The translations under genes and the position numbers were made by a program. The notes under the pieces were generated by a model. That model did not search any database, was not told the origin of the DNA, and saw only the letters and a list, made by a program, of their open reading frames with translations. A stretch of 64,000 nucleotides of DNA, from the NCBI RefSeq assembly GCF_002001105.1, contig NZ_MUNP01000059.1, forward strand, positions 62,001-126,000, written 5' to 3'. This DNA is from Rhodanobacter sp. C06 (GTDB lineage: Bacteria > Pseudomonadota > Gammaproteobacteria > Xanthomonadales > Rhodanobacteraceae). Positions 28,293 through 37,043 of this stretch are shown piece by piece (the stretch's first letter is position 1; each line of letters begins with the position of its first letter).

Positions 28293-29393
28293 ATGGCCGC
28301 CCGTTTCCATCCCGAAATCACCGTGACTGCAGCCGGTTTCTCCACGGCCGCGCCCGAGGCGGCGCTGGCCGCCCTGTTCGTGCCGTTCGCCGGCGGCGAG
28401 TTGTCGCTGCCGGCCGATGGCCGCGCGCTGTTCCTGCGCGCCCGCGCCGGCGTGCGCCTGCGCGAACTGGCCCGGCCCAGCTGGTTGTGCGAGCAGAGCT
28501 TCCTGCCGTTCGCCGACGAGCTGGCGCGCTGCGGCCTGCGCGTGGGCGAGCCGGCCGAGGGTGAAACCTTCCCGCTGGTGCTGTTGCTGCCGCCGCGCCA
28601 GCGCGACGAGGCGCGTGCCTTGTTCGCCCGTGCGCTGGACCACCTCGCGCCGGGCGGCACGCTGGTGGCGAGCATGGCCAAGGCCGAAGGCGCGAAGTCC
28701 GGCGAAGCGGATCTGGCGCGGCTCGCGGGCACGACGGGCAGCCTGTCCAAGCACCACGGCCGGGTGTTCTGGGCCACGCCGGATCCGGACGCCATCGACC
28801 GTGCCCTGCAGGACGAGTGGCGCGCGCTGGATGCGCCGCGCGAAACCCTGGATGGCTGGTGGAGCCGTCCCGGCCTGTTCGCCTGGGATCGCGTGGACCG
28901 TGCCTCCGCCTTGCTCGCCGCGCACTTCCCGGCCGACCTCGGTGGTCGCGTGGCCGATCTCGGCGCGGGCTACGGCTATCTCTCGACGCAATTGATCGAG
29001 CACTGCCCCGGCATCGCCGCGCTGGACTTGTACGAGGCGGAAGCGCGCGCACTGGAACCGGCGCGCCGCAATGTTGCCAACGCGCTGCATGCCGCGGGCC
29101 GCGATCTGCCGGTGAACGTGCACTGGCACGACGTCACCCGCGGCCTGCCGCAGCGCTACGACGTCATCGTCAGCAACCCGCCGTTCCACCTCGGTCGCGC
29201 CGACCTGCCGGAACTCGGGCGCGCCTTCATCGCCAGCGCCGCCGACGCGCTGACGGCGCGGGGCCGCCTGCTGATCGTGGCGAATCGCCACCTGCCGTAT
29301 GAGGCGTTGCTTGCCGCGCGCTTCGCCGACGTGCGCGCGCTCGCCATGCAGGACGGCTTCAAGGTGATCGAGGCTCGCGGAGTGCGCGCATGA
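28293..29393 (+). CDS. rsmC: Class I methyltransferase, RsmC-like (16S rRNA G1207)
   Basis: A 366-aa protein with a degenerate N-terminal half and a C-terminal methyltransferase half, the layout of RsmC. SAM motif I is VADLGAGYGYLSTQLI, followed by LDLYEAE, and motif IV is VIVSNPPFHLG (NPPF, for exocyclic amino N-methylation of guanine). It should methylate G1207 of 16S rRNA. The start at 28293 is uncertain; a GTG at 28323 is possible. It overlaps the next gene by 4 bp. Confidence 0.85.
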   Translation: MAARFHPEITVTAAGFSTAAPEAALAALFVPFAGGELSLPADGRALFLRARAGVRLRELARPSWLCEQSFLPFADELARCGLRVGEPAEGETFPLVLLLPPRQRDEARALFARALDHLAPGGTLVASMAKAEGAKSGEADLARLAGTTGSLSKHHGRVFWATPDPDAIDRALQDEWRALDAPRETLDGWWSRPGLFAWDRVDRASALLAAHFPADLGGRVADLGAGYGYLSTQLIEHCPGIAALDLYEAEARALEPARRNVANALHAAGRDLPVNVHWHDVTRGLPQRYDVIVSNPPFHLGRADLPELGRAFIASAADALTARGRLLIVANRHLPYEALLAARFADVRALAMQDGFKVIEARGVRA

Positions 29394-30097
29394 AACTGGT
29401 GAAGCTGCTCGCCAACCTCGGCTACGGCAGCCGCAAGGACGTGGCCTGGATGTTCCGCGAGGGCCGCATCACCGACGCCGACGGCGAGGTGCTGTACGCC
29501 GACGACAAGATCGAGCACGCGCGCATCCGTCTCGATGGCGAGCCGCTGGACCCGCCCACGGGCCTGGTGCTGATGCTGCACAAACCGCTGGGCGTCACCT
29601 GTTCGCGCAAGGACCCCGGCCGCGTGGTCTACGATCTGCTGCCGCCGCGCTACCGCATGCGTGAACCCGCGCTCTCCACCGTGGGCCGGCTCGACCGCGA
29701 CACCTCGGGCCTGCTGCTGCTTACCGACGACGGCGCGCTGCTGCACCGGATCATCTCGCCCAAGGCCGAGGTGGCCAAGATCTACGAGGCCACGCTGGCG
29801 GAGGACCTGCGCGGCGACGAAGCCGCGCTGTTCGCCAGCGGCACGCTGCTGCTGGAATCGGAAACCACGCCGCTCGCCCCGGCCACGCTTGACGCGCTCG
29901 GTCCGCGCCATGCGCGGCTGATCCTGCACGAAGGCCGCTACCACCAGGTGCGCCGCATGTTCGCCGCCACCGGCAACCGGGTGGAAACGTTGCAGCGCGT
30001 CGCCGTCGGCGCGCTCGCACTGGACGCGCTGGCGCCCGGCGAGTGGCGCGCGCTGGAAGCGGACGACGTGGCGCGGATCTTCGCCGACGCGAGATGA
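29390..30097 (+). CDS. RsuA-family pseudouridine synthase
   Basis: A 235-aa enzyme with an N-terminal S4-like RNA-binding domain (MKLVKLLANLGYGSRKDVAWMF) and the catalytic domain with GRLDRDTSGLLLLTDDG, where the first Asp is the nucleophile. The ending includes EGRYHQVRRMFAATGN. RsuA modifies U516 of 16S rRNA; related RluE/RluF act on 23S rRNA, and the target here is not certain. Translationally coupled with the rsmC-like gene, giving an rRNA-modification pair. Confidence 0.9.
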   Translation: MKLVKLLANLGYGSRKDVAWMFREGRITDADGEVLYADDKIEHARIRLDGEPLDPPTGLVLMLHKPLGVTCSRKDPGRVVYDLLPPRYRMREPALSTVGRLDRDTSGLLLLTDDGALLHRIISPKAEVAKIYEATLAEDLRGDEAALFASGTLLLESETTPLAPATLDALGPRHARLILHEGRYHQVRRMFAATGNRVETLQRVAVGALALDALAPGEWRALEADDVARIFADAR

Positions 30098-30104
30098 ATC
30101 GGCG

Positions 30105-30440
30105 TCAGCTCAGCACCACCGGCGTGGGGATGGGGTGCGCGCTGCGCCACTTGTCACGCTCGTAGCGGCAACTGGGGCCACCCATCGCATACTTGCGGCA
30201 GATCCCGGGGCGCTCCTCATAGATGCTGCAGCACATGCGCACCGGGTCGAGCGCGGCGCACCAGCCTTCCTCGCCCTTGGCCAGCGTCTCCATGCCATGC
30301 GCATCGCGGTGGATCAACCAGGCGGGCACGTGGTCGTCGGGCATCAGCACCACGGTGAGGCGGCAGCACACGGCTTCGCAGGCGTCGCAATGCACGCGCG
30401 GGTCGATGCTCTCGGCGTAGGGGTCGGTATCGGTATTCAC
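30105..30440 (-). CDS. YkgJ family cysteine cluster protein
   Basis: A 111-aa cytoplasmic protein with the CxxCxxxCC (HCDACEAVCC), CAALDPVRMCCSIYEERPGICRKY and GPSCRYE cysteines that define the YkgJ/Fe-S-zinc cluster family. The role is unknown, and metal binding is likely. The stop faces the end of the pseudouridine synthase gene. Confidence 0.85.
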   Translation of the reverse strand: MNTDTDPYAESIDPRVHCDACEAVCCRLTVVLMPDDHVPAWLIHRDAHGMETLAKGEEGWCAALDPVRMCCSIYEERPGICRKYAMGGPSCRYERDKWRSAHPIPTPVVLS

Positions 30441-30485
30441 TCGTCAGCATGACAGCTGTCGCCGTGCGACATGTGAAGCGCAGGT

Positions 30486-31070
30486 TCAATCGATGTCGCG
30501 CCACAGCGCCTGCCAGCCGGCGAGGCCGAGCCGGCGCAGCGTATCGAGGTTGCGCCGGTAGATCTCGTCGGTGTCGCTCATCGCCTCCATCGCGCGCTCC
30601 ACGCTGGCCTCGCGCAGCAGGTGCAGGGTGGGATACGGCGAGCGATTGCTGAAGTTCTCGCTGTCGTCCGGTGCGCTGTCGGCGAACTGGTAATGCGGAT
30701 GGAAGCTGGCCACCTGCAGCACGCCGTCCAGCCGCAACGCCTCCACCGCGGCATCGGCCACGTCGAGGAAATCGTTGTAGTCGAGGAAGTCGCCGAACAC
30801 CTGTGGATGGATCAGCAAGGTGGTCTCGCAGTCGGCCCGGTCGGCCGCGGCCAGGCTCTGCAGTTCGCCGCACAGGTCGTCGAGCAGGGTATCGCCGTCG
30901 CGCGCGTGGCTCACCGCATAGCGTATCGTGCCCTGCACGAACGGCGCCCGCGCGAACGGACACAGGTTGAGCCCGACCACCGCGCGCTCCACCCAGCGTC
31001 GGGTCGCCTCGATGTACGGCATGTCCGCGGGCGTGAGGCCGGCAGTGATCGCGTCGCTGGACTGGGGCAT
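30486..31070 (-). CDS. DUF1415 domain-containing protein
   Basis: A 194-aa cytoplasmic protein with the DUF1415 pattern: RWVERAVVGLNLCPFARAPFVQGTIRYAVS near the start, TTLLIHPQVFGDFLDYNDFLDVA, and FHPHYQFADSAPDDSENFSNRSPYPTLHLLREASVERA. The conserved His, Tyr and Asp residues are suggestive, but the activity is not known. It lies 45 bp upstream of the YkgJ gene on the same strand. Confidence 0.88.
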   Translation of the reverse strand: MPQSSDAITAGLTPADMPYIEATRRWVERAVVGLNLCPFARAPFVQGTIRYAVSHARDGDTLLDDLCGELQSLAAADRADCETTLLIHPQVFGDFLDYNDFLDVADAAVEALRLDGVLQVASFHPHYQFADSAPDDSENFSNRSPYPTLHLLREASVERAMEAMSDTDEIYRRNLDTLRRLGLAGWQALWRDID

Positions 31071-31129
31071 GGCCGCCTCGGAGGATGGGCTGTCGCCCGC
31101 GCCAGCATGCTACGCCGCGCGGCCAAAGA

Positions 31130-31153
31130 AAAACCGCGCCGAGGCGCGGTTTT
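31130..31153 (-). terminator. Rho-independent terminator after tRNA-Ala
   Basis: A 10-bp stem AAAACCGCGC/GCGCGGTTTT with a 4-nt loop, followed on the minus strand by TTTCTTT. It lies 23 bp after the tRNA-Ala 3' end and ends its transcript. Confidence 0.85.
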
Positions 31154-31175
31154 CCGGGTGTTGCTGGAATGGAAT

Positions 31176-31251
<76 letters not shown>

Positions 31252-31264
31252 ACGCGAGCTGCGC

Positions 31265-31293
31265 ATCTTAGCAGCGGCCCGCGGCCGCGCCAA
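31265..31293 (-). promoter_or_regulatory. Promoter of tRNA-Ala
   Basis: On the minus strand a -35 TTGGCG (31293-31288) is 17 bp from a -10 TAAGAT (31270-31265), 13 nt before the tRNA. It lies in the gap after rnd. Confidence 0.55.
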
Positions 31294-31323
31294 GACCCCG
31301 CGGTGGTTTCGGCGGTGCCTGCT

Positions 31324-32436
31324 TCAGTCGGGGAGCAGGGTGGGCAACTGTTCGCGCAGCACCGTGGCGCGCCAGCCGTCGAGGAAATCCGGCCACTCGC
31401 GGGTGACCACGTATTCCTCCAGCACCTTGCGCGGGCAGAGCAGGCCGGGCGGCAAGTCCAGCTCGGTGGCGCGCGCGTCGACCAGGGTCTTCATCGCGTT
31501 CAGCGCCTGCTTGGCGGCGCCCTGCGGGTGGGCGGGAATGGGTGCGGTGGCGGCGATCTCCTCCGCTTCGACGGGTTCGCGCAGCAAGGCGAACAGCTCG
31601 CCGCGCTGGGCGCTGCGCAGGGCGCGCTGGCCGCGGCCGCGTTGTTCCAGTTCGGCGAGGCTGGCAGGCGGCTGCTGGGTCAGGCTCAGCGCCAGCGCGT
31701 CGTCCACCAGCCAGGGGCGCGGGCGATCCAGCGTGCGTGCGCTGCGGTCGCGCCACAGCAGGATGCGGCGCAGCAGGGCCTGCTGTTCCGGCCGCCACTC
31801 GGCGGCGCCGCGCAGCGCGCGCTGCGGTTGCGGATCGCCGTCGCGATGGCTGGCGCGTTGCTTCAGCCGTGCGCAGTCCTCGGCGAACCAATCGCTGCGC
31901 CCGCGCTGCTGCAGGCGTTCGGCGAGCTGGGCGTGGATGGATTGCAGGTACACCACGTCGAGCGTCGCGTAGCTGCGCTGCGAGGCGGTGAGCGGGCGCT
32001 GCATCCAGTCCGAGCGCGTCTCGCCCTTGTCCAGTTCGTCGCCGCACAGCTCCGCGACCAGCGCGCGGTAGCTGATGCCCAGCCCCATGCCGACGAAGGC
32101 GGCGGCGATCTGGGTGTCGAACAGCACGCGCGGGCCGTCGGGCAGCAGCGGCGCCAGCGTTTCCAGATCCTCGCTGGCGCTGTGCATCACGGTGACGGCG
32201 TCGCCCGCGCCCAGCCCGGGCTGCAGTGCATCGCCGATCGCGAAGGCCAGCGGATCGACCAGCGCGTGGCGGCCGCGGCAACCCAGCTGCAGCAGGGCAA
32301 GCTGCGGGTGGAAGGTGTCGCGGCGCATGAACTCGGTGTCCAGCCCGACCACGGCATCCGCCGGCACGTCGCCCAGCCAGGCTTGCAGCGTGGCGCGGTC
32401 GGCGATCCAGTCGGCGGTAACGTCGGGCAGGGGCAT
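31324..32436 (-). CDS. rnd: Ribonuclease D
   Basis: A 370-aa 3'-5' exoribonuclease for tRNA 3' trimming. DEDD exonuclease motifs: GLDTEF (Asp33, Glu35), HSASEDLETL (Asp90) and SYATLDVVYL (Tyr and Asp). An HRDC domain (about 215-290) and a second helical domain follow. The start at 32436 (MPLPDVTADW) gives the standard length; a longer frame would run into the upstream promoter region. It stands opposite the SUMF1-like gene. Confidence 0.94.
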   Translation of the reverse strand: MPLPDVTADWIADRATLQAWLGDVPADAVVGLDTEFMRRDTFHPQLALLQLGCRGRHALVDPLAFAIGDALQPGLGAGDAVTVMHSASEDLETLAPLLPDGPRVLFDTQIAAAFVGMGLGISYRALVAELCGDELDKGETRSDWMQRPLTASQRSYATLDVVYLQSIHAQLAERLQQRGRSDWFAEDCARLKQRASHRDGDPQPQRALRGAAEWRPEQQALLRRILLWRDRSARTLDRPRPWLVDDALALSLTQQPPASLAELEQRGRGQRALRSAQRGELFALLREPVEAEEIAATAPIPAHPQGAAKQALNAMKTLVDARATELDLPPGLLCPRKVLEEYVVTREWPDFLDGWRATVLREQLPTLLPD

Positions 32437-32539
32437 GCGTGGGTATCCTCGAAAAGCGCGGAGCGTGCATTGCCCCGTCATCGGTCGTGACATATGGTGA
32501 GCAGCGCACGATAACAGGCCGGTCCGGGAACGCCCAAGC

Positions 32540-34480
32540 ATGCCGAGCAACATCACGCTGCATCGCCAACGCACCTTCGGTGGCGTGATCGGCATCGTCG
32601 TGCTGGCCTTCGGGCTCGGCTACCACTTCTTTCCGCGCCTGTTCCACGCGGAGCCGGGCGAGGTCGTGCGGCGCAGTGTGCCGGCGTTGCCGGCCGCGGC
32701 GCCCGGCGGCACGGCGACGGCCAGCGAGCCCGCCGAAGAGGAATTGAACGCCGGGCCGCCGCTGACCCTGGCACCCACCGCGGTGATCGCCGCGCGGCTG
32801 AGCCGCGGGCATGCGCAGCTGCCGAAGCAGCTGACGCCTGATCCGCCGAAGCTGCGCGTGCTGCTGGATCGTGCCGACAAGGCGCTTGCCGCCGGCGACC
32901 TTGGCGGCGGCAAGGACAGCGCCGCGGCGCTCTACCTGCAGGCCGCGAAGGACAAGCCGGACAGCCGCCGCGCCGCGCAGGGCGTGATCGACGTGCACGC
33001 GCGGCTGGTGGCGCAGGCCGAGCGCGCCATCGCGCTCGGCAATGCCGAGGAGGCCGGCGAGCAGCTGGCAGCACTGCAGCAGCTGCCCGGCAGCGCGGAC
33101 GACGCGGCGCGCCTCGCCGCCGCGCTGAAGACGCTCACCGACGTGCGTCCGCTGCTGACGCAGGCGGCCGGCCTGCTGCAGCAAGGCAAGGCGGACCAGC
33201 CCGCCGGCCGCAGCGCGCTGGACATCTACCGCCAGGTGCAGCAGCTCGATCCGCAGAATGCGGTGGCCGAGCAGGGCGTGCTCGACGTGCAACACGTGGT
33301 GCTGGACCGCGCGCTGGCCGCGGTGGCGCAGAACGATTTCGCCGGCGCGGACAAGGTGCTGGCCGAGGCGCAGGCGATCCGCCCGGGTTCGCAGCAATTG
33401 CACGACGTGCGCCAGCGGGTGGACGACATGCGCACGGCGCGCGCCAGCGGCGTGCTGGGCCAGGCGCACTCCGCGCTGGATGCGGGCAATCTCGCGCTGG
33501 CGAAGCAGCTTGCCGGGCAGGCCGCGGCGATCAGCCCGCAACTGGCCGGACTCGCCGCGTTCGAGCAGCAGCTGGTCAATGCCCAGCTCTACGCCAGCCG
33601 CAAGCCCGGCCAGGTATTCACGGATCGCTACGTCGACCTGCCGGGACAGTCCCCGGCGATGGTGGTGATTCCCACCGGCAGCTTCCTGATGGGCGCGGCC
33701 GACGACGACAGCGGACGCAACGCCGCCGAGCAGCCGCAGCACAAGATCGGCATCGAACAGGGCTTCGCGATGGCGCGCAGCGCGATCACCGTGGGCCAGT
33801 TCCGCGAATTCGTGCGCGAGAGCGGCTACGTGCCGGACTCGGTGAAGCAGGGCGGCGCCAGCGTCTACGACGAGCGCAGCGGCGCGATGCGCGACGACAG
33901 CAGCGCCACCTGGCAGGACGATTACGCCGGCCGCAAGGCCGCCGACAACCTGCCGGTGGTCAACATCTCCTGGGGCGACGCCAAGGCCTACGCCGACTGG
34001 CTCAGCCAGCGCACCGGCAGGAAATACCGCCTGCCCAGCGAGGCCGAATTCGCCTACGCATTGCGCGCCGGCACCACCACGCGCTACTGGTGGGGCAACG
34101 GTACGCCGGACCGCAAGGTGGAGAACCTCACCGGCTCGCGGGACCGTTCGCCCAGCGGCCGGCGCTGGAACCACGCGTTCAACGGCTACGGCGACGGCTA
34201 CTGGGGACCGGCGCCGGTGATGAGCTTCGCGCCCAATCCGTTCGGCCTGTACGACATGGGCGGCAACGTCTCCGAATGGGTGGCCGACTGCTGGCACGAC
34301 AACTATATCCGCGCGCCGGTCGACGGCAGCGCCTGGCTCAACCCCGGCTGCAGCGTGCGCGTGCTGCGCGGCGGCTCCTGGGGCAGTTCGCCCGACCAGG
34401 CGCGTTCGGCCTGGCGGCAGGGCGCCGACGGCGGCGTGCGCAGCGGCCGGGTCGGCTTCCGCGTGGTGCGCGAGCTGTAA
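32540..34480 (+). CDS. TPR-like/formylglycine-generating-enzyme-fold (SUMF1) membrane protein
   Basis: A 646-aa protein. One membrane helix (about residues 14-31, GVIGIVVLAFGLGYHFFP) anchors a large periplasmic part: an Ala/Gln-rich helical repeat region (about 60-350) and a C-terminal sulfatase-modifying-factor fold (about 365-646) with IPTGSFLMG, NLPVVNISWGDAKAYADWL, YRLPSEAEFAYALRAGT, GLYDMGGNVSEWVADCW and RVLRGGSWGSS. The catalytic cysteine pair of true formylglycine enzymes is absent after RGGSW, so it is probably a binding or structural protein. The function is unknown. Confidence 0.85.
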   Translation: MPSNITLHRQRTFGGVIGIVVLAFGLGYHFFPRLFHAEPGEVVRRSVPALPAAAPGGTATASEPAEEELNAGPPLTLAPTAVIAARLSRGHAQLPKQLTPDPPKLRVLLDRADKALAAGDLGGGKDSAAALYLQAAKDKPDSRRAAQGVIDVHARLVAQAERAIALGNAEEAGEQLAALQQLPGSADDAARLAAALKTLTDVRPLLTQAAGLLQQGKADQPAGRSALDIYRQVQQLDPQNAVAEQGVLDVQHVVLDRALAAVAQNDFAGADKVLAEAQAIRPGSQQLHDVRQRVDDMRTARASGVLGQAHSALDAGNLALAKQLAGQAAAISPQLAGLAAFEQQLVNAQLYASRKPGQVFTDRYVDLPGQSPAMVVIPTGSFLMGAADDDSGRNAAEQPQHKIGIEQGFAMARSAITVGQFREFVRESGYVPDSVKQGGASVYDERSGAMRDDSSATWQDDYAGRKAADNLPVVNISWGDAKAYADWLSQRTGRKYRLPSEAEFAYALRAGTTTRYWWGNGTPDRKVENLTGSRDRSPSGRRWNHAFNGYGDGYWGPAPVMSFAPNPFGLYDMGGNVSEWVADCWHDNYIRAPVDGSAWLNPGCSVRVLRGGSWGSSPDQARSAWRQGADGGVRSGRVGFRVVREL

Positions 34481-34589
34481 TTTCGCCGCACCGCACTACA
34501 CCAAAGCCCCTAAATTCGCGTAGATTGTGCAGGCCGCACGGCCATCGCCTCGCTGGAGGCGGTGCCTTACTCAACCACGATGGATGCCC

Positions 34590-34982
34590 ATGGCTACCAA
34601 GACCACTGCCAAGAAAGCCCCCGCCAAGGCCGCCAAGCCGGCGCCGAAGGCCGCTCCCGCCGCGATCAAGCCGATCAAGGACTCGCTCAGCAAGTCCGGC
34701 CTGATCTCCCACATCGCCCAGCAGACCAGCGTCGAGACCAAGCACGTCAAGGCCGTGCTCGCCGCGCTGGAGCACGCCGTGCTCGGTGCCGTACACAAGA
34801 AGGGCGCCGGCCAGTTCACCCTGCCGGGCCTGTTCAAGATCAACGCGATCCAGGTGCCGGCCAAGCCGAAGCGCACCGGCATCAACCCGTTCACCAAGCA
34901 GGAACAGGTGTTCGCGGCCAAGCCGGCCACGGTGAAGGTGAAGGTGCGTCCGCTGAAGAAGCTCAAGGACGCCGCGCTCTGA
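34590..34982 (+). CDS. HU-family DNA-binding protein with histone-H1-like N-terminal tail
   Basis: A 130-aa nucleoid protein. Residues 1-32 form a Lys/Ala/Pro tail (TKTTAKKAPAKAAKPAPKAA), and residues 36-130 an HU/IHF-type domain with SLSKSGLISHIAQQTSVETKHVKAVL and the arm KPKRTGINPFTKQEQVFAAKPATVKVKVRPLK. It should bind and compact DNA; the tail adds non-specific affinity, as in other xanthomonads and deinococci. The start at 34590 is used; no better signal exists upstream. Confidence 0.9.
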   Translation: MATKTTAKKAPAKAAKPAPKAAPAAIKPIKDSLSKSGLISHIAQQTSVETKHVKAVLAALEHAVLGAVHKKGAGQFTLPGLFKINAIQVPAKPKRTGINPFTKQEQVFAAKPATVKVKVRPLKKLKDAAL

Positions 34983-34990
34983 GGCGCGCC

Positions 34991-35021
34991 GATGCCTGCC
35001 GGCGGTTCGCCGGCAGGCATC
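34991..35021 (+). terminator. Strong hairpin after the HU gene
   Basis: A perfect 13-bp stem GATGCCTGCCGGC/GCCGGCAGGCATC with loop GGTTC begins 8 bp after the stop codon. There is no T-tract, so it may instead protect the mRNA 3' end. Confidence 0.6.
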
Positions 35022-35208
35022 GCCTCTCGGCCCGGATGACGGGCAGGGCACGGGCCGCGCAAGCGGCCTGTGTCGTATCCGGCGTCATGCCGATGGCTCC
35101 CGTCGATCGAGTCGCGGCATGCCCCGCATGTGCCACGCGCCATCGATCGCGCGGGATTACCGCGGGCTAGACTGTCCGCCGGAATCATGGGCCAGCGAGG
35201 AGCAGTGC

Positions 35209-36138
35209 GTGCCAGCTTCCATCCCGCAAGCGGTCGACACCCCACTCACCCATGCCGCCATCTTCCTGGTCGTGACGGTGAACCCCGGGCCGCAGCATCG
35301 CGACGCCGTGCGTGCGTTCTGCGGCGACTTGCCGGGGTTGCTGCGCGCGGTGGGTTTCCGCGATCCCGAGGGGCGGCTGTCCTGCGTCGCGGCGTTCGGT
35401 TCCGAGGCCTGGGACCGGCTGTTCGGACCGCCGCGGCCGAAGGAACTGCATCCGTTCCGCGAGATCCGCGGCAAGCACCATGCCGTCGCCACGCCGGGCG
35501 ACATCCTGTTCCACATCCGCGCCACGCGCATGGACCTGTGTTTCGAGCTGGCGATGCAGATCATGTCCCGGCTCGGCGATGCCGTCGCGGTGGCGGACGA
35601 GGTGCACGGCTTCAAGTACTTCGACAACCGCGATCTGCTCGGTTTCGTCGACGGCACGGAGAATCCCGTGGGGCAGGACGCGATCGGCGCCACCGTGATC
35701 GGCGACGAGGACGCGGGGTTCGCCGGCGGCAGCTACGTGATCGTGCAGAAGTACCTGCACGACCTGAAAGGTTGGGATACGTTGCCCGTGGAAGCGCAGG
35801 AAAAGATCATCGGCCGCACCAAGCTCTCCAATGTCGAGCTGGATGACGCGGTGAAGCCGAGCTGCGCGCACAACGCGCTGACCACCATCGTCGAGGACGG
35901 CGAGGAACTGGACATCGTGCGCGACAACATGCCGTTCGGCGACGTGGGCAAGGGCGAGTTCGGCACCTATTTCATCGGCTACGCCAGGTCCCCGCGCCGG
36001 ATCGAGCAGATGCTGCAGAACATGTTCGTCGGCAACCCGCCGGGCAACTACGACCGCCTGCTCGACTACAGCCGCGCCGTCACCGGCTCGCTGTTCTTCG
36101 TGCCGCCTGCGGCGTTTCCGGAAAGCCTCGCGGACTGA
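35209..36138 (+). CDS. Dyp-type heme peroxidase
   Basis: A 309-aa dye-decolourising peroxidase of the YfeX/TyrA group. Signatures: LLGFVDGTENP with the catalytic Asp of GxxDG, CAHNALTTIVEDG holding the proximal heme His, RDNMPFGDVGKGEFGTYFIGYARSP with the distal Arg region, and NMFVGNPPGNYDRLLDYS at the end. It uses peroxide to oxidise dyes or other substrates; no encapsulin gene is nearby. The GTG start at 35209 is chosen because GAGGAG lies upstream at suitable spacing. Confidence 0.92.
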   Translation: MPASIPQAVDTPLTHAAIFLVVTVNPGPQHRDAVRAFCGDLPGLLRAVGFRDPEGRLSCVAAFGSEAWDRLFGPPRPKELHPFREIRGKHHAVATPGDILFHIRATRMDLCFELAMQIMSRLGDAVAVADEVHGFKYFDNRDLLGFVDGTENPVGQDAIGATVIGDEDAGFAGGSYVIVQKYLHDLKGWDTLPVEAQEKIIGRTKLSNVELDDAVKPSCAHNALTTIVEDGEELDIVRDNMPFGDVGKGEFGTYFIGYARSPRRIEQMLQNMFVGNPPGNYDRLLDYSRAVTGSLFFVPPAAFPESLAD

Positions 36139-36248
36139 CGGCCGGCGTCGGCAAGCGCGGCCCCCTGGAGGCTGTCGCCACCGACCCTCGGCTTGCGGAT
36201 GTCGCGGGTAAGCAAGTGCGAAGCGGCGCCATCCGCCCGGATTGCGGA

Positions 36249-36275
36249 CAAAACAAAGGCCCCGAACGGGGGCCT
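36249..36275 (-). terminator. Rho-independent terminator after tRNA-Leu
   Basis: On the minus strand a stem AGGCCCC/GGGGCCT with a 5-nt loop is followed by TTTGTTTTG, 8 bp beyond the tRNA 3' end. Confidence 0.85.
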
Positions 36276-36282
36276 GAGTCTT

Positions 36283-36368
36283 TGGTACCGGTGATAGGAC
36301 TCGAACCTACACTCTGTCGCCAGAAGCGGATTTTGAGTCCGCCGCGTCTACCATTCCGCCACACCGGC
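36283..36368 (-). tRNA. tRNA-Leu (anticodon CAA)
   Basis: An 86-nt class II tRNA with CCA encoded. The acceptor GCCGGTG pairs with CACCGGT, the anticodon loop CTCAAAA gives CAA (reads UUG), a long variable arm TGGCGACAGAGTG follows, and the T arm contains GTTCGAGTCC. Confidence 0.97.
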
Positions 36369-36381
36369 ACGTGGGCTGTGC

Positions 36382-36410
36382 ATTATGCCGGCTTCAGTGC
36401 ACCGGGTCGA
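36382..36410 (-). promoter_or_regulatory. Promoter of tRNA-Leu
   Basis: On the minus strand a -35 TCGACC (36410-36405) and a -10 CATAAT (36387-36382) are 17 bp apart, 13 nt before the tRNA. The -35 lies inside the end of the cysteine dioxygenase gene. Confidence 0.5.
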
Positions 36411-36975
36411 GGCCCAGCTGGCGCTCGCAGCGCTCGTAGCCGGTTTCGCCGGCCAGCGGCTGAAACACCGCGCAGTGGGTCATGTTGCCGGAGTAGATGT
36501 GCAGGCTGACCGCGATGTCGCGGTCGCTGGGGTTGCGGATGGTGTGGTACTCGTGCGGCGGGATCAGGCTGCCGGCGGAGCCGGGGCCGGCCTGCACCGA
36601 GCCCACCGGCTGGAAGCGGCAGTGGCCGTCCTGGTCGTCGAGCCGTTCGTACTGCACTACGTCGAGCGCGCCGTACCACACGCCTTCCACGCACCACATG
36701 CCGGCATGGTCGTGGATCGGCGTGCCTTGGCCCGGGCCCCAGGTCATCGCCACCACGCAGTAGCCGTGGTCCTCGCTGCGGTACAGCTCGCGCCGCGCGT
36801 AGCGGCCTTCGGCGGTTTCGAGCACGCACTCGGGCAGTTGCACCTCGTGGCTGCGGATCAGCCGGCACAGGCTGTTGCGCAGGCTGTCGGTGATCGCCGG
36901 CGTGCTGCCCTGGGCGACCGCGGTGTCGATCGCGGCGATCAGCTGGCGACAGCCGGGGAATTCGGTGGTGAGCAT
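36394..36975 (-). CDS. Cysteine dioxygenase family (cupin) protein
   Basis: A 193-aa cupin with the iron-binding motif GTPIHDHAGMWCVEGVWYGAL and a second motif LIPPHEYHTIRNPSDRDIAVSLHIY. It matches bacterial cysteine (or 3-mercaptopropionate) dioxygenases, which turn the thiol into a sulfinate. The choice of substrate is not settled by sequence. It ends just before the tRNA-Leu promoter. Confidence 0.85.
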   Translation of the reverse strand: MLTTEFPGCRQLIAAIDTAVAQGSTPAITDSLRNSLCRLIRSHEVQLPECVLETAEGRYARRELYRSEDHGYCVVAMTWGPGQGTPIHDHAGMWCVEGVWYGALDVVQYERLDDQDGHCRFQPVGSVQAGPGSAGSLIPPHEYHTIRNPSDRDIAVSLHIYSGNMTHCAVFQPLAGETGYERCERQLGLDPVH

Positions 36976-37043
36976 GGCGTTCTCGGTAAAACTGGCAAGG
37001 TGTCACCATTCTACCAGTGCACCGCGAGCAGGTTCCTCGACAG

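Noticed and set aside
31268-34297. 1009-codon minus-strand open frame
   Set aside because: Antisense to the SUMF1-like gene and in another frame of rnd; low-complexity composition.
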